Shown piece by piece: positions 26,962 through 37,468 of a stretch of 64,000 nucleotides of DNA. The stretch's first letter is position 1; each line of letters starts with the position of its first letter. Below the pieces are notes generated by a model. The model saw nothing but the letters and a program-made list of their open reading frames with translations. It had not been told where the DNA came from and did not search any database. This stretch comes from Tuctoria greenei. Lineage: Eukaryota > Streptophyta > Magnoliopsida > Poales > Poaceae. The position numbers were made by a program, and so were the translations under genes. The stretch lies in contig JAYESD010000001.1 of assembly GCA_036927565.1 (NCBI GenBank), forward strand, positions 5,146,001-5,210,000. Direction: 5' to 3'.

Positions 26962-29379
26962 CTATTTGTCGTTCAAGCCACCCGATATGCGGGTAGTTTG
27001 AGTGACATCGGAACCAATTTGGACGACTTTGACGGGAATGTCGGTGTCGCCGCTTGGCTGCACACGGGGTGCAGAGGTCGAGCCTCGTTGACGAATGCTC
27101 GGAGGTTGTGGAGCTTGCTTCTGTCTGGAGTCCTCCTCTTGCGCTGTGGTGAGTGCATGGAGTTCCTCCAGAGCAGTTATTCCGGCAGTGCGATCTCCAC
27201 GGATCCGGAGAACGCCTACTGGTGTTGGCATCTTCAACACCAGGTATCCATAATGAGCAGCTGCCATGAATTTGTACAAGGCAGGTCTACCCAAGATGGC
27301 GTTGAATGGTAAGTTGATCTGAGCGACGTCGAAGATCAACTTTTCGGTGCGATACTTCTCCCGGGTCCCGAAGGTAACAGGGAGAGTAATAGCTCCGAGT
27401 GGGGTTATGGCCCCCGGACCTACTCTGGAGAAAGGTCGAGAGGGCTGGAGGTCCGAAGGTCGGAGCTGAAGCTTAGTGAAAGCTTCGAAGCTAATGAGAT
27501 TAAGCCCCGAACCTCCGTCTACCAGGACATGATGGAGCTGGATGTTGTTGATGGTGGGAGATACCATCAAGGGTAGCTGGCCAGCTCCGATCATGCTTTG
27601 AGGACAGTCCGAAGCATCAAAAGTAATGGGTGTGTCCATCCACTTTCGATGTGGCTCCGGTCTAACTGTAGGAGCTACAGCAGCCATGTCCCGTCGCATA
27701 GTCTTGATGACACGAAGAGAGGTGATGTCCCATGATCCACCAAAGATGGTGTTCATGGTTTTTCGACGCTCGTTGTCGGAGACGTCGGAATCATCGTCGA
27801 CAGAGGTGTAGACGGCTTTCAAGACCTTTTTGGGGTCTTGAAACCCCAACTCCTCTTCAGCCGGAGCTTCATCGACCTTTTGTTTCCCCTCCCTCTGTCG
27901 GAAGGGAGACCCTTCCCGGCGCTTGTGATAGCGCTCGGCAAGGTTTTGGACCTCCCGGCAGTCCTCCAGTCTGTGGCTGCCCGTTTTGTGAATGGGGCAC
28001 CACATCTTGGATTTGCCACCGTCTTCGGAAGACGGTCGAGGTCGCTTCTCGGGGCGTGGCCCCCGACCACCAGGAGTTGCAGCGGCTGCAACGTTGGATG
28101 TGCCGGCCGACGGCTTCTTCTTGCCGTTGGTCTTCTTTTTCTTCTTGCCACTCCCGGAGGTAGCGGCTTCTTCTTTGGAGGATTTTTTATGATCCTCCAG
28201 GGCTGGTTTGGAGTGCATTTCACGGCCCTCCGCAGCTCTGGCACATTTGTCAGCCAGGCTGAAGAGCTCCGTGACACTGGTGATCTCTTTGATCGCCAGC
28301 TTCTCCAACATCTTCTTGTCTCGTACACCCTGTCTGAATGCTACAACGACAGAAGCGCTTGAGATAGAAGGGATTGTGTTACGTACCTGAGAGAATCTCT
28401 GGATGAATGACCGCAAAGATTCTCCTCCTTTTTGCACGACCGCAAAAAGGTCCAGTTCGGTGCCTGGACGGGTGTATGAACTCCCGAAATTGGCGGTGAA
28501 CTGGCGGCATAGCTCCTCCCAACTGTCGATAGAGTTGGGTGGAAGGCTCATAAACCAGGACCTGGCGGTCCCAGTTAAAGCCACTGGAAAGTAATTGGCC
28601 ATTACGGCCTCGTTTCCTCCAGCTGCTAAGATCGCAGTGGAGTATATCTGTAGGAATTCTACGGGATTGACAGTCCCGTCGAATTTTTCCGGCAAGTGTG
28701 GCCGGAACTTCTGTGGCCATCTAACCATGCGCAGATGCATGGCTAGGGCGGAACAGCCTCCTCCTACTCCTTCCAGAGTAGAAAGGTCTTGATCATCTCG
28801 TCTTTCTCGAGCTCGCTCGATGTGAACACGGCCATCCTGTTGGCGGTATCGGCGATCAAGCTCCGCTCGGAGGTCGTGTGTCGAAAGTCGAGATGCAGTA
28901 TGGGCACGTCGTGCCCCAGAGGGCAACGACGTCACTTGCTGTGACGCAGCTCTTCTCCGGTTGTTGGAGACATGTGGACCAAGTCTTCCAGACAACGTTC
29001 GTCGCTGCGACGGGGCCCGCCCTGAAGGGGGTGGACCCTGATTGTTGAGGCGTTCGGCCGCTGCTGCGACCAAATGCTCAATATCAGCTCTCCATTGCTC
29101 CATGGCACCTTGAGATGCATCCGGAGGTGGTGGTCGCTGAAGGAGAGCACGCGCTGCATGGAGCGCGTGTTCTGGGTTGTCACGACTTGCCGGCGCAGAA
29201 TGAGACGCCGGTGCACCATCATGTCGTTCGGCACGTCTTGCCGGAGAAGATGGCGGTGGTGGGAGTGTGACTCCTGCTGGAACTGAGGCTCCCGCCGGTG
29301 GTTGCATGTTGGAGGTATTGCCTCCGACAGCCTGAGCAGCAGGTTGCCCGTTGGATGATCCAGCCGCAGAATTCACCAT
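26962..29379 (-). CDS. E1 gag-protease polyprotein, ending in an in-frame amber codon
   Basis: 805 residues. The first 200 are low-complexity (Pro, Ala, Arg). The retrotransposon gag core follows (about 215-380, with PVEFLQIYSTAILAAGG and WEELCRQF), then a Lys-rich segment, a zinc-knuckle-like CHHC near residue 461 (WCPIHKTGSH...C), and the aspartic protease with VDGGSGLNLI near residue 620 (DGGS instead of the more usual DSGA-type) and AILGRPAL further on. The stop is TAG at 26962-26964; pol follows in the same frame. The start at 29379 lies just downstream of the PBS. Gag would assemble the cytoplasmic particle; protease would process the polyprotein. Confidence 0.92.
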   Translation of the reverse strand: MVNSAAGSSNGQPAAQAVGGNTSNMQPPAGASVPAGVTLPPPPSSPARRAERHDGAPASHSAPASRDNPEHALHAARALLQRPPPPDASQGAMEQWRADIEHLVAAAAERLNNQGPPPSGRAPSQRRTLSGRLGPHVSNNRRRAASQQVTSLPSGARRAHTASRLSTHDLRAELDRRYRQQDGRVHIERARERRDDQDLSTLEGVGGGCSALAMHLRMVRWPQKFRPHLPEKFDGTVNPVEFLQIYSTAILAAGGNEAVMANYFPVALTGTARSWFMSLPPNSIDSWEELCRQFTANFGSSYTRPGTELDLFAVVQKGGESLRSFIQRFSQVRNTIPSISSASVVVAFRQGVRDKKMLEKLAIKEITSVTELFSLADKCARAAEGREMHSKPALEDHKKSSKEEAATSGSGKKKKKTNGKKKPSAGTSNVAAAATPGGRGPRPEKRPRPSSEDGGKSKMWCPIHKTGSHRLEDCREVQNLAERYHKRREGSPFRQREGKQKVDEAPAEEELGFQDPKKVLKAVYTSVDDDSDVSDNERRKTMNTIFGGSWDITSLRVIKTMRRDMAAVAPTVRPEPHRKWMDTPITFDASDCPQSMIGAGQLPLMVSPTINNIQLHHVLVDGGSGLNLISFEAFTKLQLRPSDLQPSRPFSRVGPGAITPLGAITLPVTFGTREKYRTEKLIFDVAQINLPFNAILGRPALYKFMAAAHYGYLVLKMPTPVGVLRIRGDRTAGITALEELHALTTAQEEDSRQKQAPQPPSIRQRGSTSAPRVQPSGDTDIPVKVVQIGSDVTQTTRISGGLNDK

Positions 29380-29398
29380 TCTTGAAGATCTCAGGCGC

Positions 29399-29416
29399 CC
29401 CTACCTGGCGCGCCAA
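29399..29416 (-). promoter_or_regulatory. E1 primer-binding site
   Basis: On the minus strand TTGGCGCGCCAGGTAGGG starts one base after the 5' LTR, the standard position of the tRNA primer site. I did not assign the tRNA. E3 carries the same sequence at 52523-52540; E2 has lost one C in it. Confidence 0.7.
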
Positions 29417-29417
29417 C

Positions 29418-30256
29418 TGTCGACTGTTGGAGTCGGCAGATCCCCTGACACTATGAAAGTGTTTAAAGGAGTTGTGGTTCGGTTTGGGCGCGCGGAGATC
29501 TAAGAAAGTGAAGTGCGATTTGGACACGAGTGACACAGTAGTTTACGTGGTTCGGGCCGCCTAAGCGTAATACCCTACTCCACGGGTGTGTGTGTGTGAG
29601 TTGTATTTACTTGTGAGCTTGAGTGTGTTCGAGCGTTCTCTCTCCTCTCGTGTACCGGCGGTTTGTCCTTTTATAGTACAAGGACAAACCGTTGCAAGTC
29701 AGCCTGGCCCGACATGTGGCCCTGGCAGTTATTGGCGTTGATACACAAGATTAATTGTTACTAATAACCCTGTAACGGCTCTGACAGTGCCGTTACGGGT
29801 GTTAAGATCATCCGATTAAATATCATTAATGTGGAATTAATGATAATTAATCGGGTCTTGAAGTCCGCGGCTGTCCTTTGGAGATCCGGAGCCGTTACGA
29901 CGTCTCCTGGGGGTTTAAAGTGGCTAGCTCCGACGTATGGACACGTGGCAGCTCCGGAGCTTGCTCGTGGGAAGCGGGAAGCTCCGGGGCGGTTTGCTAC
30001 GTGTCAGGTCCGGAGCTTCTCTCGGTCAGGGGCTACCTCCGGAGGTGCCGTTTCAGTACTTGGCCCGGAGCTTCACCTTTGCGGGTAATAGCTCTGGGCT
30101 GACAGTACACGTGGCAACCTAGAGGTTAACCATGTTGGAGAAGTGGGTCCCGTCACGTCTGGCGAGTGGGCCCCCGAGGGTCTTCAATTTGAGTTGATGT
30201 CCTTCCCTTGAGATCTTCGTAACCTCAGGGGGTGTATGGTTTTTAGGGTACCGACA
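29418..30256 (-). repeat. E1 5' LTR
   Basis: 839 bp, TGTCGACTG to GGTACCGACA, with the minus-strand TATAAAAGGA at 29666-29675. Differs from the 3' LTR by a 2-bp GT repeat change and about five substitutions. Confidence 0.93.
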
Positions 30257-30327
30257 GATGCTTATTTGTCAGGTTGCTTTCGATAAAGCTCCCCCTAAAC
30301 CTTACAAATCTCTAAGTCTACGCATAC
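30257..30327 (-). mobile_element. Island of the copia element between E1 and E2: LTR end, polypurine tract, pol stop codon
   Basis: A 71-bp piece bounded by GATGC (E1 duplication) and CATAC (E2 duplication, 30323-30327). On the minus strand it contains the last codons of the copia pol with stop TAA (30304-30302), then a GTTTAGGGGGAGCT polypurine tract (about 30301-30288) and, after about 16 bases, the start of the 3' LTR, which continues at 17364. It proves that E1 and E2 are two separate insertions in one copia copy. Confidence 0.75.
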
Positions 30328-31188
30328 AGTTGGTGGTTTTGATCCGGCAGATCTTCCAACACTACTAAAGTGTTAGAGGAGTTTGAGGTTCAGTGTGGGC
30401 GCGCGGATATTCAAGAAGGTGAAGTGTTAAGTGATGCAAGAGACACGAAGATTTACGTGGTTCGGGCCGCCTGAGCGTAATACCCTACTCCACGGGGTGT
30501 GTTCGTGTATTGGATGTATTAGCTCAACGTAAGTTGAGAGTGTAGGGTGAGCGCGTCTCCAGCCAGTGTGTCCTATGTATCGTCGGCCTGTCCTTTTATA
30601 GTACAAGGGCAGGCCGTTACAAGTTAGCCTAGCCCGACATGTGGCCCCGGCGGTTACTGATATTGATACACATTCAACACGTTTAATTGCCCTTAATGAC
30701 CAAGTTATGGGCTTTGGCAGCACCGTTACTGGTAATTAAGGTCGTCTGATCGTGTGTCATTAATATAGTATTAATGACACTTAATCGGGTCTTGAAGTCC
30801 TCGATTCCCCTTTGAAGATCCGGAGCCGTTGTGGAGTCTTCCGGAGGTTAGAGACTGAAGATCCGACGGTTGGACACGTGGCAGCGCCGGAGCACACTGT
30901 GGGGAACAGATAGGTCCGGTATTACCCGACACGTGTCAGTTCTGGAGCTTCCCTCGGTCTGGAGTTAGGTCCGGAGGTGCCATTTCGGTACATAGCCCGG
31001 AGCTTCCCCCTTGTGGGCGGTAGCTCCGGTTTGATAGTACATGTGACGACCCTGGGACTAACCATGTTGGAGAAGCAGGTCCGGTTATGTCTGACATGTG
31101 GGCCTCTGAAGGTCTTCAAATCAAGTAGATGACTTTCCCTTGAGATTTTTGCAATCCCAAGGAGTATATGGTACCCAGGGTACCGACA
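30328..31188 (-). repeat. E2 3' LTR
   Basis: 861 bp, ending GGTACCGACA. The outer TG has decayed to AG. TATAAAAGGACA reads on the minus strand near 30592-30603. Confidence 0.9.
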
Positions 31189-31721
31189 GTGGCCCCCTGG
31201 GCCCACCTTTAGGGAAGACCCCTTGGGTGAAGTCATTCCGCCAGAGGTGGGTCCATCCTTCGACTTTTGAACTGAGTCTTCAAAGGTCTTCGGATGTGTC
31301 GTTGGCGATAGTTTGGAGTTAAATCCTCGCCGCGTGGCATATCCCGTGTGCGGCAAATGAGATCTTTGGCGTGCGGATCTCACGTAATTGAAGGTCGCCG
31401 GTTCCCGATATGAAAATCGTATCAGTTCCGCGTGCCTTGTTAGGCCGCCGCCTTCGGGCTTCCCGCCTCATGATGACAACCGTTCGCCTGGGTAAGAACC
31501 TCGACTTGATCGTCGGGGTGGTCCCAGGCCCTCTTGTCATCGGCTGGGTGGAATTTTTGAGTAGTATCTTCGTCTTCCTTGCGGTTTCCATCCAAGCGTT
31601 GCGAGAGCTTACTTAAGGAGGAAAGCGTGCATCGTCTGAAGTTCTTTACGCCTCTCATCTGATCTTGCGCTCAAACTCCCAACTTGTGCTCGCTTTTCCT
31701 ATCTTTCCTTGTTGTGTCGCG

Positions 31722-34700
31722 ATGGAGTTGGGTCTCCGCGAGAGTCGTTTGAAGACCGAAGGTGACCTGAAGAAGGTCCGGACCCTCATGGGATGGTCCC
31801 CGGACTTCTTCAACCGTCTGGTCTGCGCCGGAGGAGAGCTCCCGTTCGAGAAGGAGCACGCCGGCGAGATGGTGTACTTCTCTTCGTACGCCATGGTGGG
31901 GTTGATCCCACCTTTTTCCTCCTTTTTCTTGATGCTGCTAGACTTTTATGGTCTGCAGCTATACCACCTTGGCCCCCACTCCATTCTTCTTGTGTCTATC
32001 TTTGTCCACTTCTGTGAAATGTGGGTGGGCATCCCCCCTGCATTGAACTTTTCCGGACCTTCTTCACCGTCCATACCACCGGTAGGAGTAATGAGTACCT
32101 TGGCTTCTACTACTTCGTGAAGCGCAATCAGTGCCCATTCAAGTACCCCCGGTCGTTTCCCTCTGGAAAGTGGGATGACTGGAAGAAGGACTGGATAGTC
32201 ATCTGGGTGGAGGAGCACGAGAAGCTGGAGCTGCCCGAAGGCCTCCCCAACATCGACACTGCAGTCAGGAGTGAAGCTCTGGTGCTGTCGGATGCCTTCA
32301 ACCCTGCTCTGAACAGGATCCGCCATTGCGTGGAGGGAGGTTTAACTCCTCAGGTGGTATTTTACAATTTCCTGGTCAACAGGTGGGCACCGCTGAAGAG
32401 AAGAGAAAAACTCGCTTGGGCCCTCAACAGCGTGATGGACGACGATCGGGTCGAGACCGGACTAAAGTCCAACATGGCGAGGGCAACCTTGGAGTTACAT
32501 CTCAAGAAGTTCCAGCACGGCATCGACGTTGCGGGAGATAGAGATGTCAATGGATACCCATTACCCGCGTACCCGCGGATACCCGACCCGATGGGTACGG
32601 GTTTGGGCACAAATCTGTACCCGCGGGTACGGGTTCGGGTAGCAAATTGTATCCAATGGATATTTCTTATCGGGTATACAAAATTTATATCCATACCCGT
32701 ATACCCGTACCCGTTTTTACAAATAGCCCAAAACAGCTAACATATATATATAGATGAATTATTAGGGTTCCAGACAACTCCACCCAGCCGCAACTTCCAA
32801 AGTTCCGGTTGATACCCACGCAACCCTAGCCGCCATTCACAGGCACTCCCGAACTCCACCCAGCCGCAACCCTAGCCGCCACTCATGGGTGCTTCTGACT
32901 CCCAGAGGATCCCCATGCAGCCACACCTCCGCTCCCAACTCCTGGCAGATCCCCGCGGCCCCACGCGGCCACGGCGCTCGCGGCCAGCCGGCAAAACGCC
33001 TTCCCCGACTCCCGTCGGCTGGTCCCGCACTCCCGCTCATCGTCATGCGTGCTCGGCTCGGCGCCTCAGCCGCACGCCGGGTGGGCGCTCCTGTCACCAC
33101 ACGTGCTACGGTGCTTGGGCTCAACGCCTTGGCCGCACGCCGGTTGGGCGCTTCCATCGCCAAGCGCGCTCGGGCTCGGCGCGTCGATCGCACGCCGGCT
33201 GGGCACTTCCAGACGTTTTGGGCCTTCTCGACGCGGCCGCACCATCGCCAGATCCGGTCGCAAGGCTCGCTCGCCGCCTCCTGCTGCAACGCAAGATCTG
33301 CGGGTACGGATTACCCGCGGGTAACGGATACGGGTAACTTTTTTTACCCGTTGCGGGTAACGGGTACGGTTTCGGGTATGGATTTTTTCTCGCGGGTACG
33401 GGTATATACGGGTCATATCCGCGAGTTTTGTACCCGTTGCCATCCCTAGCGGGAGATGACTTGACCCCGCCATCAGCCTTTCTCCCTCTGAACGTGGAAG
33501 TAGAGTTCAGCAGGGAGCTCCGACGGACGATGCCGATGCTTGACGACCTTGGTGTCGTCGAGAGGAGATCGACCTCCAGGGTGGTGATCCCTGGGGCTTC
33601 CGAAGGTGGTTCCAACCCTGCCCCGAAGCCAAGGATCGAAATCGTCGGCAAGGGCAAGGAACCGGCGGACGAACCCTTGAGCCGGAAGAGGAAGCTGTAG
33701 CATGCCGATGGAAGGTCAGTCAGGCCTGCAACCTCTGAATCAGCTCCTTCTCCCCGAAGGGGGAGGTCTTCTACAACTGCGGCGACTGTACACGCAGCGA
33801 CGTCTTCCCGGGGTGCTAGTTCCGGGCATGCGACTCCATCACTAGGGCCAGTTGAGGCCTCTAGGTCCGGAGGTCCTTCCCGATCGAGGAGGGCCTCGAC
33901 TAAGGAAGTGCCCGTGACTGCAACGAGTTCCGGGGGGCCTTCCGGAGCTTCCACGCCGGCGGCGGCTATGGTCAGCCCAGAACGCCCGAGAAAGAGGTTC
34001 CGCACAAGCTGGTGCGGAAGCCTCCCGAGGTAATTTTTAATCTTTACCTCAGACAGTTATTTTATTGTAGTAACTGTTTTTTAAATTTCTTCATCCTTCA
34101 TCTGCAGCGTTCCCAAGAAGAGGAGTGAGGCTCCACCCTCAGCCACAGCAGCTGAAGCTGTGAGGGCGAAAGCCTCTGCTCCTGTCCCGGTGCCTCCCCA
34201 AGTGGTGGCTGAAGCTGCGGCAGCTCCGGCGCCAGCTGTTGTGGTCCTGGACCTCGACTCATCCCTCGAGACTCCCGTGGTATTGCCAGACCACGATAGA
34301 GATGATGCGCCAGCGGCACCTGCCCCGGAGGTTGAAGCTCCGGGTTTGGGTGCTGAGATGATGGAAGCTTCAGCAATTGAGCCGGAGGAAGCAATAATTC
34401 CGGCCCAAGAGCCGGAAATTGTCGAAGCCCCGGCAGTTGAGCCGGAGGTAATTGAAGTCCCGGCGTGCGCGCCGGATGTTGAGGAAGTCCTGGCGGTTGG
34501 GCCGGCTACCTCTGAAGCACCGGCCGCAGAGCCGGTCGTTGCTGGAGCTCCGTCCGCAGGGCCGGTTGATGTTGAAGACCTTCCGGCTCCCGAGCCGGTT
34601 GCCGTTGAAGATCCGGCCGCAGGGCCGGCTGTTGTTGAAGATCTTCTGGCGCCTGAGCCGGTCGTTGCAAAGGCGTCAGCACTCGAGAGGCCGGAGCCAG

Positions 34701-36152
34701 AAGCAGTTCCTGCTCCGGGAGTGACAACGCCGGAGGTACCCGCGGCTGAGCCAGAGTGCTCTGATGAAGTCGCTGGCCCCCTGCCCGAGGGGGCGAACGA
34801 AGATCTGGCGGTTGTTCCTTCGGAACCACTTCCGGAGGTCGGAACTTCATCAGCGGGTCCCTCCTTGATGGCGATTGAGGCCATCCTGGAGGACGGCCCT
34901 GGTGCCGTGGAGGCTCAGGGGACCACTCTTGTAGAGTGGGACCTAATTTTTGTAACTGAAAACCCGCTGGAACCAGCAGAGGAGACCCCAGCAGGTCCGG
35001 ATCCTATCCCGTTGTCATTGTCTATTGACAATGCCCGCTCCAGTCTGTGTCAAGTTCAGCTGCCATTCTTCCACGACAGCAAGGCTCTTGAAGAAGAGCG
35101 CCAAACCCTTAGTAGGTGTCGTAATCGGCTCTACATCGAGACTAAGCTGGCGCAATCGAGGCTGGCAGATGACAAAGAATGGATCAAGCAGGAGAAGGTC
35201 CGCCTAGAATACTGGGGCAAATTATTGGATGATAGGGAGAGCTTGACTCGCGCCCTCGACGCTCAATCCTGGGCCATTTATGAGCAGACCAAGGCAGCTA
35301 ATAGTGCGGCTGATGAACGCCAAGAAAGGCTGGAAGCCATTAACACTACTCTCATCAAGCGCCGGGAGGCACTTGAGGAGAGGGAGAAGAGGCTCGAAGA
35401 TGAAGAGCAAAAACTCCTAGAGCTGCGGGATGACATCTTGAGGAGGGAGGAGGAGCTCGCCGAAAAGGTGGCTCTGGTTGACAAGGGTCTCGAGGAACAC
35501 ACCAAGAAGTTGGAGGAGTGTTGCCTTGAAGGCCTGGGTGCGAGGGCAGGAACTCTGCGAGCAAGAGTGTGCCATCGCTGCCAGGGAGAAGAAAGTAAGG
35601 GGCAGGGAGAAGGACCTGGTTGACCGCCGGAACAAGATCTACCTCTGGGAGGAGGAGCTCGGAAAACTCGAGAAGCGGGTTGCTGAAAAGATTCAGCAAA
35701 ATGACAAAGAAGTTGAGCGCCTCGGTCGCGAGAATTCTGAACTGGCGGCGACCAAAAGATCCTTGGAAGAACTGAAGGGCTTGAGGGCTGCAGACTCCCT
35801 ACAGGTTTGGGAGTTCCTGGGCAAGGCCAACGACGCGCTGACACTGATGGGCTTCAGTCCCGTGCGTCCGGATGATCCGGAGCCGGAGCCAGACCTAGCA
35901 TTGCAGGTGTTGAGCTCGGCGGGTAGCAAACTCTCCAAGGTGGGTGACGTCATCGCGGATCAGTTGGAGGTGGAAGGGCAGTCGCTAGCGAAGAACGTCG
36001 CAAAATATGTGCTGATGTGCTACACCAGTCGGAATCCCCAATTCCCTCTGGACCCGATGCTTGAAGGTCCCGTCGAAGGAGAAGGTGAAGCCGCCCGAGC
36101 CAACGTGTCGGAGGTTGCTCAGAAGGTCGCCCAATTCTTCCATAGGGTCTAG
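31722..36152 (+). pseudogene. E2 antisense gene, decayed copy
   Basis: Homologous to the antisense genes of E1 and E3. Disabling changes: a 1-nt loss in the C-run near 32034-32040 (frame change in the PF04195-like domain), a 910-bp hAT insertion (32539-33448), a TAG replacing an Arg codon near 33698, and a deletion plus frameshift in the coiled coil near 35530-35550. The intron is still recognisable: GAG|GTAATTTTT near 34030 and CTGCAG|CGTTCCC near 34108, so splice sites were kept longer than the frame. The Ala-Pro-Glu repeat region differs in unit number and sequence from E1 and E3. Confidence 0.85.
32539..33448. mobile_element. hAT-type non-autonomous element inside the E2 antisense gene
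   Basis: A 910-bp insert with ends TAGAGATGTCAATGG and, reverse-complemented at the right, TAGGGATGGCAACGG, flanked by a perfect 8-bp duplication GCGGGAGA (32531-32538 and 33449-33456). Both ends carry runs of a degenerate ACCCGCGGGTACGGGT motif. The middle is GC-rich with no transposase-like frame. Confidence 0.88.
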
Positions 36153-37468
36153 GACCATCTCTGTAGCTCCCACTTGTATTCTCTCTTTTTCTTCCTCAAT
36201 TTTGAAATCCCTTGTCTCCAGATGAATGAAATCCCCAAATTTTTGTGAATTTCATTTTTTGTCTTCAACACTTTTGTCTTCACTTGGCCCCCTGGTAGAT
36301 CTACACAATTTGATTGTGAACATGTACCAAGAGGATATTGTGTTTTGTTGAAGACTCATTTGCTTCGAACTTGTAGAGTGTAGGTCCGAAGTCTTCGATA
36401 GTGAAGGCCCCCTGGGGTTGTCGGAGCTTAGAAGTTCCGGCGTTGACTATCGTCGGAGCTTAGAAGCTTCGGCAATAGTCCCTATCAACGCGTAGAGCAT
36501 TGATAGTTAGCCCTCCGGGGTGTCGGAGCTTGGTAGCTCCGGCAGTGACCTTTACCAATGTGTATTTTGTCGGCAGCAGACTCCACTTGTGGGGTCTTCT
36601 CACCATCTTTTATTTTACGTCAACGGTTGGCCCCCCTAGCTTTACCAGAGCTTGGTTGCTCCGATGATGCTCGTTTTCAATGTTTAACATCGATTACAAG
36701 CCACCTAGGGGGATTCGGAGCTTAGCTAGCTCCGGCTTTTCTCCATTAACGTGGATTTTTTATTTTTCCCGCACACTGAAGCCAAGAAAGATAGTAAAAT
36801 TCGTTCCTTGCCTATAACTTCGTCGCGGCTTACGATTCCCAAGAGAGTTTTAGGTCAAACGTGATTTTGAATACAACTGAATGCGTTGTCTTTTCTTCCA
36901 AATCCAATTGTACTTGGACCCGCCTTACTTTGGCCTGCCGGGGTGTAGGTAGAGTGGCGTACTTAGGGTGCTTGACCAGGCTAAGTCGATAGCACACTCC
37001 GGCCCTAGGTTGGCTTGGCGGCATTCAGGCGAGTGGACCATGAACAATATTTGAATCCAGAAGAATCGACAATACATCTCGAATTGTATATGAACCACTC
37101 GAACTAAAATTTCTTAAGAATTGCACGTCTTTGTTATAGACAAGAAAGGGAAAAATAAAAAATGTTCAGCCTGTACAAAATAAATGCACGTGGAGTCTGT
37201 TTCACATGAAGATGTCTTTCATTATAGGTCCGGGGTACAGGGGAAACAAGTACACTCTTAGGGTACAAAACCAGGCTAAGCGTGTTTAATTTCTCGTTTG
37301 ACCCAGGGTAGCTAGCCACACTTTTGGTCCTGAGACTGTGACAAGTGTTGCATGAACTTTGCGGACCTTCCGGGAAAGGTCCGGCTGTTCTCCCGGAGGA
37401 ACTACCCGACTCTGTGCAATGACTCTATAACATACACCTCAAGTTACTATAGACTCACCTCCGTGATA
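36153..37468. other. E2 non-coding segment between antisense gene and pol
   Basis: Equivalent to 22171-23418 of E1. It keeps the TGGCCCCCTGG motif (about 36287-36297) and four imperfect CGGAGCTTAG-type palindromes (about 36420-36740). Confidence 0.6.

Larger units (their letters stand above)
17365..30256 (-). mobile_element. Ty3/gypsy retrotransposon E1, Tat lineage, structurally complete
   Basis: A 12,892-bp element with two LTRs (17365-18201 and 29418-30256) and a perfect 5-bp duplication GATGC (17360-17364 and 30257-30261). In transcription order on the minus strand: 5' LTR, PBS, gag-protease (29379-26962), an in-frame TAG, RT-RNaseH-second RNaseH-integrase (26961-23419), a 1.2-kb non-coding segment with hairpins, a two-exon gene in the opposite direction (18732-22170), polypurine tract and 3' LTR. 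The second, archaeal-type RNase H and the antisense gene place it in the Tat lineage, as established for that clade. By eye the two LTRs differ at about five positions plus a 2-bp microsatellite change, so the insertion is young. All reading frames except the TAG are open, making E1 the best candidate in the window for a functional copy. Confidence 0.93.

Noticed and set aside
32689..33473. Several frames of 90-290 codons in and around the hAT insert in E2
   Set aside because: GC-rich repeat sequence produces open frames in many phases; none resembles a transposase or is shared with E1 or E3.
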